A program made the translations under genes and the position numbers. The notes beneath the pieces were generated by a model. It was not told where the DNA came from. It was given only the letters and a program-made list of their open reading frames with translations, and ran no database searches. 64,000 nt of DNA, taken from the NCBI GenBank assembly GCA_031216915.1, contig CM062289.1:21554520-21618519 (forward strand), in the 5' to 3' direction. How positions within the stretch are numbered: the stretch's first letter is position 1; the number at the start of each line of letters is the position of its first letter. Positions 1 to 12,115 of this stretch are shown here, in pieces. Origin of the DNA: Pictodentalium vernedei (Eukaryota > Mollusca > Scaphopoda > Dentaliida > Dentaliidae).

Positions 1-799
1 AGGAGAGGAAAAGAATGTGTGACAGAATATTATCAGGGCTGTAACTTAAAATTATTTAATGAAATTATGTTAAGTTACCTATTTTCAAGGCAGCAGCCAT
101 TTTGTTGTCATTCTGATTATTTAGTTACACTGTTTTTTCAAGTGTTTTTCCTCTCTCCCTGTCCTTTAAGTTCCCCCTTGCTATTCTCCCATGCTTTTGG
201 CATAGTTTCTGTAATTATTATTACTAAAATTTCTTGGGAGTTTTAGCTGAATAACAGAATGAATTCTGTTCTTTCCCCATGTTTACGTCTTCACCTACGG
301 GTGGTTAGGCGTTGTGTTCTGCATCTACCATCTGATGTTCTGCAGTTTCTTCCCTGGAAGTCTCTGTTTTGCATCAGATGGTGTATTTTTGGTAACTGAT
401 TTCGGGCCTGGGTGCCTGGAGTCTTATTTTAGTGTTTTTACACTCATTGTTTACATTTACAACAGCCCTCTGTGTGAGGGGGGGATTTCTAAATAATAAT
501 ATCTTTATGTTATTAGCTCACCTGAGCGAAGCTCAAGGGGAGCTTTACTAATCACTTTCCGTCCGTCGTCCGTCGTCCTCCGTCGTCGTCGTCGTCCGGC
601 GTTAACTTTACATTATCGACTTCTTCTCACAAACTGGAGGACCGAATTGGACGAAATTTGGTCTGCATGTTCCTTATCATATGCCAATTCAAGTTTGTTC
701 AAATAAGCTTGCCACGCCCACAGGGGGCACCACAAGGGGCATAACTCTGATAGCACCCATAGATTTTTTTCAAAAATTAAAAAAAATCTTCTTCTCAAG

Positions 800-3700
800 A
801 ACCATCATGTGGAATCTTTCGATATTTGGTATACAGCATCTCTAGGAGGGTTAGATTCTAGTTTGTTCAAATCGAGTTCCTGGGTTGATATTTGGGCTTT
901 CTATGGGAGCCCAAAATTTAACTTAGTGCAATATGGGGAAATTTCTTTAAAATTCTTCTTCTTCAGATCCACTTGTAAGAATCCTTTCATAATTGGTATA
1001 GAACATCTCTAGGGGGGTCAGATTCAGGTTTGTTCAAAGTGAGTCGCTGGGTTGATATTTGGGCTCCCTATGGAAGCCTAAATTTTAACTTAGTGCAATA
1101 TGAGGAATATTCTTTAAAAATCTTCTTCTTCAGACCCACCAGTCAGAATCCTTTCATATTTGGTATAGAACATCTGTAGGGGGGTCAGATTCAGTTTTGT
1201 TCAAATAGAGTCCCTGGGGTTATAATTGGGCTTCCTGTGGGAGCCCGAATTTTAACTTAGTGCAATATGAGGAAATTTCTTAAAAAATCTTCTTCTTCAG
1301 ATCCAGCAATCAGAATCCTTTCATATTTGGTATAGAACATCTCTAGGGGGGTCAGATTCAGGTTTGTTCAAAGTGAGTCGCTGGGTTGATATTTGGGCTC
1401 CCTATGGAAGCCTAAATTTTAACTTAGTGCAATATGAGGAATATTCTTTAAAAATCTTCTTCTTCAGACCCACCAGTCAGAATCCTTTCATATTTGGTAT
1501 AGAACATCTGTAGGGGGGTCAGATTCAGATTTGTTCAAATCGAGTCCCTGGGGTTATAATTGGGCTTCCTGTGGGAGCCTGAATTTTAACTTAGTGCAAT
1601 ATGAGGAAATTTCTTAAAAAATCTTCTTCTTCAGATCCAGCAATCAGAAACCTTTCATATTTGGTATAGAACATCTCTAGGGGGGTCAGATTCAGGTTTG
1701 TTCAAAGTGAGTCGTTGGGTTGATATTTGGGCTCCCTATGGAAGCCTAAATTTTAACTTAGTGCAATATGAGGAATATTCTTAAAAATCTTCTTCAGATC
1801 CTCCAGTCAGAATCCTGTCATATTTGGAATAGAACATATCTAGGGGGGTCAGATTCAGATTTGTTCAAATTGAGTCCCTGGGTTAATATTTGGGCTCCCT
1901 ATGGAAGCCCGAATTTTAACTTGGTGCAATATGAGGAATATTCTTAAAAAATCTTCTTCAGATCCTCCAGTCAGAATCCTGTCTTATTTGGTATAGAACA
2001 TATCTAAGGGGGTCAGATTCAGATTTGTTCAAATTGAGTCCCTGGGTTAATATTTGGGCTCCCTATGTGAGCCCAAATTTTAACTTAATGCAATATGAGG
2101 AATATTCTCCGTCGTCGTCCGTCGTCGTGAACATTTTTAGCTCACCTGAGCGCAGCTCAAGGGGAGCTTTACTAATCACTTTCCGTCCGTCATCGTCCGT
2201 CGTCGTCCGGCGTTAACTTTACATTATCGACTTCTTCTTACAAACTGGTGGACCGAATTGGACGAAATTTGGTCTGCATGTTCCTTATATGCCAATTCAA
2301 GTTTGTTCAAATAAGCTTGCCACGCCCACTGGGGGCACCACAAGGGGCATAACTCTGATAGCACCCATAGATTTTTTTCAAAAATTAAAAAAATCTTCTT
2401 CTCGAGAACCATCATGTGGAATCTTTCGATATTTGGTATACAGCATCTCTAGGAGGGTCAGATTCAAGTTTGTTCAAATCGAGTCCCTGGGTTCATATTT
2501 GGGCCCCCTATGTGAGCCCAAATTTTAACTTAGTGCAATATGAGGACTATTCTTTAAAAATCTTCTCCTTCAGATCCACCGGGCAGAATTCTTTCATATT
2601 TGGTATACAACATCTCTAGGGGGGTCAGATTCAAATTTATTCAAATCGAGTCCCTGGGTTCTTATTTAGGCTCCCTATGGGAGCCCGAATTTTAACATAA
2701 TGCAATATGAGGATTATTCTTTAAAAATCTTCTTCAGATCCACAAGGCAGAATTCTTTCATATTTGGTATACAACATCTCTAGGAGGGTCAGATTCAAAT
2801 TTGTTCAAATCGAGTCCCTGGGTTCATATTTGGGCTCCCTATGGGAGCCCGAATTTTAACTTGGTGCAATATGAGGATTATTCTTTAAAAATCTTCTTCA
2901 GATCCACCTGGCAGAATTCTTTCATATTTGGTATACAACATCTCTATGGGGGTCAAATTCAAGTTTGTTTAAATCGAGTCCCTGGGTTCATATTTGGGCT
3001 CCCTATGGGAGCCCGAATTTTAACATAGTGCAATATGAGGATTATTCTTTAAAAATCTTCGAAACTTATGTGGATGTTCATTACTATATAGCAATTCAAG
3101 TTTGTTCAAACGAAATGGCCACGTCCATTTGGGGCTCTGTAAGGGGCATAACTCTGATAGCACCGTATGAATTATAGAAAAATTATTAAAAAATCTTCTT
3201 CTACAGATCCAACAGGCAGAATTCTTTCATATTTGGTATACAACACCTCTATGGGGGTCAGATTCAAGTTTGTTCAAATTGAGTCCCTGGGTTCATATTT
3301 GGGCTCCCTATGGGAGCCCAAATTTTAACATAGTGCAATATGAGGTCTATTTAAAAATCTTCTTCTTCAGATCCACCAGTCAGAATGGAGCCCAGATTCA
3401 AACTTAGTGCAATATGACGATATTATTCTTTAAAAATCTTCTTCTTCAGATCCACCAGTCAGAATCTTTTCATATTTGGTATACAACATCTCCAGGAAAG
3501 TCAGATTCAAATTTGTTCAAATTGAGTCCCTGGGTTCATATTTGGGCTCCCTATGGGAGCCCGAATTTCAACTTAATGCAATATGAGGAGTATTTTTTAA
3601 AAATCTTCTTCAGATCCACCAGTCAGAATTCTTTCCTACTTAGTATACAACATCTCTAGGGAGAACAGATTCAAGTTTGTTCAAATCGAGTCCCTTGATC

Positions 3701-3850
3701 AATATTGGGGCTCCCTATAGGGGCATGAATTTTTCCTTAGTGCAATTTAAGGAAAAATCATATTTTCCAGAACCAGTGGGCAGAATCTTTTAATATTTGG
3801 TATACAGTCTATTGGTATGGGTCTGATTCATGTTTGTTCAAATTGAGTCA
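800..3850 (+). repeat. ~166-bp tandem array, left part of H1a
   Basis: The word GGGGGTCAGATTCA recurs near 1015, 1180, 1348, 1516, 1681, 1842 and 2008, then continues after the second head. Each unit carries CTTCTTCAGATCCACC, TTTGGTATACAACATCTC, a CCCTGGGTT-centred stretch, and a small inverted pair GGGCTCCCTATGGGAGCCC. Near 1015, 1350 and 1685 alternate units are more alike than neighbours, giving a dimeric higher-order period of about 335 bp. Short open frames run through the units only because unit length is close to a multiple of three; they are not genes. Confidence 0.9.
2149..2440 (+). repeat. Second H1 head inside H1a
   Basis: TTTTTAGCTCACCTGAGC followed by the CGTC-rich tract and GTTAACTTTACATTATCGAC repeats the head of H1a (515-about 800) almost exactly. 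Only one matching tail (about 8098-8132) exists downstream. This is therefore either an internal duplication or recombination between two elements rather than a clean nested insertion. Confidence 0.8.
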
Positions 3851-5204
3851 CTCGATCAATCTTGGGGCCTGTGTGTTTCTAAACTTTTGCTTGGCTATCC
3901 AAAATGTGTGATGAAGTGAGATTTGTATGCTTAAGAGTAAATACTTTAGAACCGACTACTAACTTGGATTATTATTAAAGCTATGCTTTAAGAGGTGACA
4001 TTTTGTCTGTTGTAACATCAAGTTTCATATGTATTTTATGCAGTCTCTCTGACATCTTATTGAAACTGAATAGTGCAAAGCCACAAGCAGACACTGACAT
4101 AAAACAAAATAAAATGTACACTGTAAAGCAATTTAAATCTGCTACATGTTTCATGACATTGTCAGCAGTGATAATAGGAGAGTAATACACAATAAAAGGC
4201 TACAGATGTTATTGGAGTTTTTTCTCTCTCTGAGATGTTCTCTAATAATTAGTAGAGAACTAGCACATCTTGATAAATTATTTTGTGGTTCTCAGAATGG
4301 AGCCCAGATTCAAACTTAGTGCAATATGACGATATTATTCTTTAAAAATCTTCTTCTTCAGATCCACCAGTCAGAATCTTTTCATATTTGGTATACAACA
4401 TCTCCAGGAAAGTCAGATTCAAATTTGTTCAAATTGAGTCCCTGGGTTCATATTTGGGCTCCCTATGGGAGTCCGAATTTCAACTTAATGCAATATGAGG
4501 AGTATTTTTTAAAAATCTTCTTCAGATCCACCAGTCAGAATTCTTTCCTACTTAGTATACAACATCTCTAGGGAGAACAGATTCAAGTTTGTTCAAATCG
4601 AGTCCCTTGATCAATATTGGGGCTCCCTATAGGGGCATGAATTTTTCCTTAGTGCAATTTAAGGAAAAATCATATTTTCCAGAACCAGTGGGCAGAATCT
4701 TTTAATATTTGGTATACAGTCTATTGGTATGGGTCTGATTCATGTTTGTTCAAATTGAGTCACTCGATCAATCTTGGGGCCTGTGTGTTTCTAAACTTTT
4801 GCTTGGCTATCCAAAATGTGTGATGAAGTGAGATTTGTATGCTTAAGAGTAAATACTTTAGAACCGACTACTAACTTGGATTATTATTAAAGCTATGCTT
4901 TAAGAGGTGACATTTTGTCTGTTGTAACATCAAGTTTCATATGTATTTTATGCAGTCTCTCTGACATCTTATTGAAACTAAATAGTGCAAAGCCACAAGC
5001 AGACACTGACATAAAACAAAATAAAATGTACACTGTGAAGCAATTTAAATCTGCTACATGTTTCATGACATTGTCAGCAGTGATAATAGGAGAGTAATAC
5101 ACAATAAAAGGCTACAGATGTTATTGGAGTTTTTTCTCTCTCTGAGATGTTCTCTAATAATTAGTAGAGAACTAGCACATCTTGATAAATTATTTTGTGG
5201 TTCT
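3381..5204 (+). repeat. 912-bp tandem duplication
   Basis: Bases 3381-4292 and 4293-5204 are the same sequence with an offset of exactly 912 and only a handful of substitutions (for example GGGAGCCCGA versus GGGAGTCCGA). The unit contains the end of the ~166-bp array plus about 0.4 kb of unrelated DNA (CTGACATCTTATTGAAACT). The shared breakpoint word is TTCT. The low divergence indicates a recent event. The right 0.4 kb also occurs a third time at about 6578-6994. Confidence 0.95.
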
Positions 5205-5290
5205 TTGTGTTATCTGTGTGTCCTTGTAGTATATCAGGATAAAGTGACTCTGGGAGAAAACACTCAAGTGAAAAATTACTTTGCTCTTAA

Positions 5291-5535
5291 CCCTTTACCT
5301 AACGCTAGTAGCAAATGACTTGTAAAAATCATCTATTTATGATAAAAAAAAATTCTATTTTTTGCTCCAAAAACATAGGTTATCACTGTTATTTGAAATG
5401 AGTGCAATGCACTCGTTCCAGTGGGAGGTCATATTGTATGTTATAGAAGTAAAACTGACATATTTTTAAAAATTGAATGGCAATTTTTGTGTATAATAAC
5501 AGTGTACAATTTGGGTCATCCTGTTAGATAAAGGA
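5291..5535. mobile_element. F1 hairpin MITE, diverged copy
   Basis: Begins TTAACCCTTTACCTAACG and ends GTTAGATAAAGGATTAA, with TTAA at 5287-5290 and 5536-5539. A decayed central palindrome (GAGTGCAATGCACTC) stands where younger copies have CTCATTGGAACGAGCTCGTT. It lies in the cargo part of H1a. Confidence 0.7.
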
Positions 5536-5750
5536 TTAACTCATTGCCGAGCTTTAGATTGGTTTGAGATGAAGTGCAGCATCACATGAACACATATCAA
5601 CCTTGCGAAGTTCTGATCACAATTCTAAAGTATTACCACAGAACAACTGTGATCTTGGAAATGATATGTTCAAATGATGCTACACAAACTTTCAAATAAC
5701 CATGGCCTAATTTTAACTTCTGTCAAAAAAGTCATTTTTCCTCATTCTAG

Positions 5751-6545
5751 TTTGAAACATGCCAAGAAAGAAGAATTGGAGAAAATCAGTGTTGAAAAAG
5801 CATGGTTCAAGAGAAGAAGGGTTAAATGTTCCCTCCAAAAACACTAAAATAGGGTTAAATGTTCCCTTCAAAAACACTGAAACGGGGTTAAATGTTCCCT
5901 CCAAAAACACTGAAATAGGGTTAAATGTTCCCTTCAAAAACACTGAAACTGGGTTAAATGTTCCCTCCAAAAACACTGAAACACATGCATACTTATCTGC
6001 TGAATGCTTACATGAAAACTTGAAAATGAACCATACATGAATAATGACTATAGAATCTCAAATGAGCTTCATGAAGCACATGAAAACTTAACTGAACATT
6101 CATATGAAAACTTGAATGAGCCATGCATTAATGACTGTAGAATCTCAAAAGCTACTGCCACTGTTGAACTGGCAAATGATATTTCTGAAAATAATTATCA
6201 GGATAAACTGCAGCACTGGCCTCCTGGGAAGAATCAGACGGCTATAGATGGCTTGACTTCCTTTTGAAAAAAGTTAGGTCTGATTGTTGCATGTTCATTA
6301 AGCTCCCAGGCCACTCTTTTGATCCATCCCCACCCCCCCCCCCCCACCCCCACACCAAACAATCCACTCCGCTTCACCACATTCAGTGAGTACAGACATC
6401 CATGAAGCAGGTCTGTTTGCCCAAGAAAGAACAAACTATTGAAAACCCAGAAACATATTGACAACACATTTTGTATATCAAATGTGTATATAAAATTTAT
6501 TTTCTGTTCTATACCATAAATCAATAAACTGTTTTTCAAAATATG
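5751..6545 (+). pseudogene. Captured terminal exon with 11-residue repeats (function unknown)
   Basis: An ATG at 5759 opens a basic protein (MPRKKNWRKS...) that runs into five 11-residue repeats of the type GLNVPSKNTET, coded by a 33-bp minisatellite (5819-5983). The first base of the segment follows TTTTTCCTCATTCTAG, a good splice acceptor. Downstream the frame shifts: a 2-nt difference near 6020 moves it into a second frame with two imperfect copies of ENLNEP...ND.RIS, ending at 6267. AATAAA occurs at 6523-6528. Acceptor, coding part and polyadenylation signal together look like a terminal exon carried inside a Helentron-like element, a class known to capture gene pieces. I do not recognise the protein; it could also be a decayed transposon gene. 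Confidence 0.4.
5819..5983 (+). repeat. 33-bp minisatellite, five units, alternating variants
   Basis: Five consecutive units of GGGTTAAATGTTCCCT plus CAAAAACACTGAAA. Successive units alternate between CCCTCC and CCCTTC at the same site, giving a 66-bp higher-order period. Translated, this alternates SKN and FKN. Confidence 0.9.
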
Positions 6546-6577
6546 CTTTGTTTTTATTTTACCTGTGCTTTAATAGG

Positions 6578-6994
6578 TGACATTTTGTCTACTGTAACAT
6601 CAAGTTTCATATCTATTTTATGCAGTCTCTCTGACATCTTATTGAAACTGAATAATGCTAAGCCACAAGCAGACACTGACATAAAACAAAATAAAATGTA
6701 TACTGTGAAGCATTTTAAATCTGCTACATGTTTCATGACATTGTCAGCAGTGATAATAGGAGAGTAATACACAATAAAAGGCTACAGATGTTATTGGAGT
6801 TTTTTCTCTCTCTGAGATGTTCTCTAATAACTAGTAGAGAACTAGCACATCTTGATGAATTATTTTGTGGTTCTTTGTGTTATCTGTGTGTCCTTGTAGT
6901 ATATCAGGATAAAGTGACTCTGTGTGGGAGAAAACACTCAAGTGAAATATTACTTTGCTCTTAACCCTTTACCTAACGCTAGTAGCAAATGACT
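6578..6994 (+). repeat. Third copy of the H1a cargo repeat
   Basis: Repeats 4903-5315 with more differences than the other two copies. It includes the start of an F1 hairpin (TTAACCCTTTACCTAACG at 6961), which breaks off near 6994. The captured exon is therefore bracketed by direct repeats of about 415 bp. Confidence 0.85.
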
Positions 6995-6999
6995 CTTGT

Positions 7000-7315
7000 T
7001 TGAAAACTTTTTTATGTGTTTTTTGTTCAGTTTTGAGACGAAAAAAAAAAAGTTTTTAGTCCTGTTTAGTCTGAAAATTTTGGGGCCGGTTCAGACTTGG
7101 AAATTTTTGACGAAAATTTGGAGAAAAAAAATTTGTTTTTTATGCTTTTTGTTCAATTTTGAGATGAAAAAAAAAATTTGGGGTCAGGTTTGGACTCCAA
7201 AATTTTTGACCAAAATTCGGACATTTTGGGGGGGATTTTTATGTGTTTTGTTCAATTTTGAGATGTAAAAAAAATTTTTAGCCTGAAAATTTTGGGTCCT
7301 GTTCCGACTTGTTTT
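7000..7315 (+). repeat. Three ~105-bp low-complexity tandem units
   Basis: Units contain TTTTTGTTCAATTTTGAGA, a poly-A tract, and AAATTTTTGACCAAAATTC-like text. They are purine/pyrimidine-skewed and non-coding. Confidence 0.7.
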
Positions 7316-8000
7316 TAAAATCTTCTGCAGACCATGTAGTCAGAATGCTTTCATATTTGGTATACAACATCTCTAGGAGGGTTAAATTCAAGTTTGTTTA
7401 ATCCTAGTCCATGGGTTGATATTTGGGCTCCCTATGGGAGCCAAAATTTTTACTTAGTACAGTATAAGAAAATTTCTTTAAAAATCTTCTTCATTCTTCA
7501 GATTCACCAGTCAGAATCCTTTCATATTTGGTATACAACATCTCTTGGAGGGTAAGACTCAAGTTTGTTCAAACCTGGTCCCAGGGTTATTAATTTGGGC
7601 TACCTATGGGAGCCTGAATTTGAACTAAGTGCAATATGAGGGAATTTCTTTTAAAATCTTCTTCTTCACATCCACCAATCAGAATCCTTTCACATTTGGT
7701 ATACAACATCTCTAGGCGGGTCAGATTCAAGTTTGTTCAAATCAGGACCCTGGGTTAATATTTTGGCTCCCTATTTGAGCCAATGTTTAACTTAGTGCAG
7801 TGTGAGGTGATTTCTTCAAAAACCTTCTTCATTTCCACCAGTCAGAATTCTTTCCTATTTGGTATATGACATCTCAAGGGGGATCAGATTCAAGTTCAAT
7901 TTGAGCCCTTGGCTTAATATTTGGGCTCTATGGGCAGGGGTGGGGTGGGGGAGGAGGACATGTTACGTTCAGGTTTGTTCAAATCCATTCCTTAGTATGT
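7316..8000 (+). repeat. ~166-bp tandem array, right part of H1a
   Basis: Four to five diverged units of the same repeat as 800-3850 (TTTCATATTTGGTATACAAC, GGGCTCCCTATGGGAGCC). The array is followed by about 100 bp of unique DNA and the H1 tail. Confidence 0.8.
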
Positions 8001-8859
8001 TTCCATAAAATTTGCTTCTTATGACTTCATTCCTTTGTATTGTTGATGAACCATGTCTAACTGAATGTGACCTCAAATACTTCTTTGAACAACTTTGGCC
8101 GGTGAGCGATTAAGGCTCCTTGGGGCCTCTTGTTTTAATCATAACTAGATACATTATTATTGTTCGTAAGTGTTGAATAAATTGTTTAAAATATTTTTAA
8201 AATTTTTGTCCACACTTACGCTTGGGATCCATTGGGGCTCAACGTTACTTTTCAGAAACTTGGGCTGTTCTGAAAAAATATTTTTTCAAAATATTTTGAT
8301 TTCAATTATTTTTTCTATATTAATGGATCATATTATTATTATGTATTTTGATTGCCAGGGGTTAGTGCGAGTACCAGGACTTGTTTTCTTTTCACATTGA
8401 AAGGATATTGATCAATTGTTTTAAGAGGAAGTCTTCCTCTGACCTTATTATCATTCTATATGTGGTCAGTGTACTCGCATTAACTCCTGTTCTGTATCGT
8501 ATGATTTCGATGACAATATGGGAAGCGTATGTCACGGTATGTTGTTGGGGATCTGGACACTCCGGTCCTTTCCCCGCAGGGTCACTCTACTTTATCAATT
8601 TCTATTTCAGACGATCAAGATTAGGGTGATGTATCTGTGATGTCTTCCAACAGTGTGCCTCCGTCGTCACAATTAATGAAGGGCTAGCGGAAAAGTGCTC
8701 ATGTAATACGCCAATTGCCTAAGAGGACCCTAGTAGGTTCGACGGCCTTTGACGTCCGCTAGCTCGCCCGGTGTAGCGTCCATTCACCGAATGGTTTGGC
8801 AGCCGGGTTCGTCCGTTGCGGTCTAGAAGGAATTTTGGGGTGATGCGAGCACTATAAAA

Positions 8860-11500
8860 TTAACTTAATGCACACCCAGTGACGGCGGATCGGAGGGAGA
8901 ACGGAGGAAGCCTTTTAGTCCGGTTCATAGCTCGTTTCGGTCCATCCGGACGGCAAGCGAGAGAGGCCCCTCTCTCGTTCAACAACATCTGGCCCCAGAT
9001 GTTGTGGTACAAATGTGTCGTTAGCGGAGCATACGTCCGTCGCTCGGGACGCTCCGTTGTATAGGCAGTCCGCTGAGACTGCTAAGGCTTCCTCTTCTCG
9101 TCAGCGCACACGACCGCACCTTGGCTGCGTGACCGCCGATATATTACCAGCTTCGCCGATCAAGGATTCTTCGGCGACCAGGTCACACCATCCGGCAGCC
9201 AGGGATTCGAGACCGATGGACTCCGGACGTTCGCATAGGAAAAGTATGCGGGAGCCATCTGATGCGGAGCTGCCCTCGGCGAAGCAGCGTTAGTCTGCGC
9301 CTCCGCAGGTCTCGACACCGGACATTCTTGTGCACATAGCACAGCTTATCGCAGCATCCTAGCAGCCGACAGAAACGGTGTCGGATCGAGAATTATCCGA
9401 CAGCGCTGGGTCGGTAGCCGGGGACTCGAGGCCTGCAGACTCCGGACGTTCGCATAGGAAGTGTGCGGGAGTCAACGTACACGGAGCTTCCAGCGGCAAT
9501 GCATCGTAAGTCCGCTACTGCACAGGCCTCGGGAACGGACGTGCTTTCCTTAATAGCACAGTTTATCGCAGCATCCCAGCATCAACTGAATCTGTCGCAT
9601 ATATTTTATCCGACGATGCTGGGTCGGGACGCTCCGCGGAAGCGGGTACGGACGTCCGAAAATTTTCATCCGGTCCGACAGGATACCGAAAGGGATTCGG
9701 TGGATTTCAAGCTTTCCCTTTCGGAACAACATATGCTGCGATGCCGGATAAGAAACTGATAGCGTCGGTGGACTTAGAAATTTTTGGTTCGGTTCAGGGA
9801 CATCGTCCCTCAGTTCCGACATAGTCCAATAATGTCACACAAACTATCGAATTATTGAATGACGCTATATATATTATTATTTTATGCTTGCTATCCAAGC
9901 ATTTCTGGTTTCTTGTTCGAAGAGTTATGGAGATGTCTTTCAAAAGTGTGCCTCTGTCGTCATAGTTAATGAAGAGTTAGCGGCAATAAGTGCTCATGGA
10001 ATATGTCTATCGCTTACGGAGTGACATTCGCTAGCTCACCCGGTGTAGCGTACATTCATCGAATGGTTCGGCTGCCGGGTTCGTCCGTTGCGGTCTAGGA
10101 AGGAGATTTGGGTGATGCGAGCACTTTAATTACTTTAGTACTCACCCAGTGACGGCAGATTGAGGACAGATCGGAGGAAGCCAACAACATAGGGGACCGC
10201 ATGTTGTGGTTCAGATATTTTACATTCGGAGCATATGTCCGTTGCTCGGGACGCTCCGTTATATTGACAGTCCGAGAGACTGTCTTTAATGCTTCCTCAT
10301 CCTCACAGCAGGGCACACGACCGCACATTGGCTACGTGACCTCGAGTATCCGATCAGTTTCGGCATTCAGTGATTCCACAGCGAATAGGTCGCGCCATCC
10401 GGTAGCCAAGGGACACGAGGCCTATACACTCCGTTCGCTCGCATATTGGAAGTATGCACGGGGTAACGATCTCGGAGCTTCCTGCGGCAATGCATCGTAA
10501 GACCGCTGCTCCTCAGGCCTCAGTGACGGACGTGCTATCCGAGTTAGCACAGTTGTTTCGCAGCATCCCAGCAATTGACGGTTTCTCGGTCGAATCAGGA
10601 ATTATCCGACGGCGCTGGGTCGGTGCGGTCCGCGGTTGCATCAAGCTACGGACGACCGAACGCTTTATAGGGTCCGACAGGATGGCAAAAGGGATTCGAA
10701 AGATTTCGAGTTTTCCCTTTAGTAGTATCGGAAGATGCCTTTCATATCTTCTGGCATTTCTTCCAGTGATTATTTTTCGGACTTCATTGCTGCGATCTTG
10801 GATAAGAGACTTATAGCGTCATTGGACTCGGATTTTTCGATCGGTACAGGGACTTTGTCCCTGACTTACCGACGCAGTCCAATATTGTCATTACAACATG
10901 TGTTTTATTTTTCGACGCTATATATTTATATATATATACAAGCCTGCTACTAAGCATGATAGTTTAGTTTCTTGTCCGCGTGGCTCATTTCTGCCATTTT
11001 ATCTTTTTTACATATAAGTTTATTTTGGCAGAGCAGGGCATACCGAGAGTTCATATGCGTCTAGACGGTGATTATAGACTGCATATATTCTTTTTCGCCG
11101 TTTATGTCTTTTCCAATTTCAATGTTGGGAACGACATTATGTATAGTAGACTTAACTTAGACGCTTTATTATACGTAATCCGCCTTACTGAGGCGTTATC
11201 ATTACGTCTTCAAGAAAAGATTTACGGGATATTATTCTCAATGTAATTTCTTTTGAGGGCAGTAGTTTGTTCACGTATAACTCCGCCCTTCAGTGGCTGA
11301 TTGGAGTTGGTTAGACGTGATGCAGCCCTAGCTACATCCACGCGTGGATAGTAGGTTAAGAACTCTCTCAGAGTCGCTTCGTTCTCGGAGGAGCTTCTCT
11401 TCGACGGCAACTTTCCGGCAATCCATGAATTGCTTGATTTATACATTCTCTTGTCTATCTAGTGTTACAAGAGATTCAGACTGGGGCAAACATTCGGTGG
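8860..11500 (+). pseudogene. DIRS gag-like region with internal duplications, copy A
   Basis: The block around GGACGTTCGCATAGGAA, GAGCTTCC(A/G)GCGGCAATGCATCGTAAG and CGCAGCATCCCAGCA occurs three times (about 9180-9360, 9410-9590, 10390-10580). The leader around GCTCACCCGGTGTAGCGT occurs twice (about 8760 and 10035). All frames are broken after fewer than about 180 codons. Downstream, DKRLIASLDSDF (about 10800) and the stretch near 11260-11420 (THNSAL-like, then LRTLSESLRSR) correspond to the region of copy C at 14450-15230, which supports one ancestral gag-like gene. It is called gag-like from position 5' of RNase H; no domain is diagnostic. Confidence 0.5.
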
Positions 11501-11535
11501 TTGACTCAGAGAGTGCCGCCGCAGTTGCCGGACCC

Positions 11536-12115
11536 GAGTGTGGCTGTTATGACGGTTGCCAGTCAAACAGATTGGGATATATACTGATCCCTACGGATTC
11601 GAAGTGCCAGGGTCTTTGGGTTCCGCAGTCTTTTAGCTATCAGTTTAACTTCCGCGGAATAATGTTTTTTAGGCTTGCTTTATGTCATTGCATGAACATT
11701 ATTCAGAAACGCATGCCCAAATTCCTGTCCTTTAATTCGACAGTAGTGGCGTATCTCCGGAACCAGGGAGGCACTCTTTCGTTTCCGTTATTCAATTTAA
11801 TGGAAAGAATCCGTCTGTTGGTTATAGTACACCAAGTTCAGTTTTGGTCAGTCATATTCTGGGTCGTCTGATTGTTTTATCGCACTCCCGTTCTCTTACG
11901 GGTCGCTTGTTGCTGTCAGAATGGACTCTCAACAAACAAGTATTTAATCAGATTTGCTATCTATGGGAGCGCCCAATGATGTTTTATTTATGACACAGCT
12001 TGCTAATCAATTGCAGACGTATGTGTTGGCTTGTCCAGATCTCTGAGCTAATACTGTTAACGCTCTATTGATCTATAGGACGGAATGATAGGATACGCGT
12101 ATCCTCCGGCGCTGT
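11536..12115 (+). pseudogene. DIRS RT-RNase H remnant, copy A
   Basis: In pieces and different frames the + strand reads a TDAS-like start (about 11550), STVVAYLRNQGGTLS (11737), HILGRLIVLS (11853), EWTLNKQVFNQIC (about 11918) and MIGYAYPPALL (about 12085). The order matches the RNase H end of DIRS-type polyproteins: TDAS, DN.TVVAYI..QGG, HIPGR.N.LAD, W.L....F, YAFPP. There is a 17-nt length difference between the VVAYL and HI(P)GR motifs relative to copy C, which breaks the frame. The reverse transcriptase core upstream is not recognisable and no tyrosine recombinase is readable downstream. Confidence 0.7.

Larger units (their letters stand above)
515..8132 (+). mobile_element. H1a: Helentron-like non-autonomous element with tandem repeats and cargo
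   Basis: The empty site is visible in copy B near 34010 (GTTATTTTAATC), so the boundaries are exact. The insert begins AGCTCACCTGAGC, ends GGGGCCTCTTG, and is flanked by TT on both sides. The 5' end folds into a hairpin (AGCTCACCTGAGC with GCTCAAGGGGAGCT). The 3' end has GGTGAGCG, an inverted match to the 5' end, and a hairpin AGGCTCCTTGGGGCCT a few bases before the end. Inside are a (CGTC)n tract, ~166-bp tandem units, a second head at 2149, a 912-bp duplication, a MITE and a gene-like exon. Subterminal inverted repeats, a 3' hairpin and TT targeting are described for Helentrons; assignment to that group is inference because no Rep/helicase is present. Confidence 0.75.

Noticed and set aside
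3981..4190. 69-codon minus-strand frame with a hydrophobic segment, present in three copies
   Set aside because: No ATG start, lies in a duplicated non-coding cargo segment, and has no recognisable family.
11344..11871. 175-codon plus-strand ORF in DIRS copy A
   Set aside because: Mixed frame: only its last part overlaps the RNase H text, and the rest is out of frame with the homologous region of copy C. Reported as a pseudogene fragment instead.
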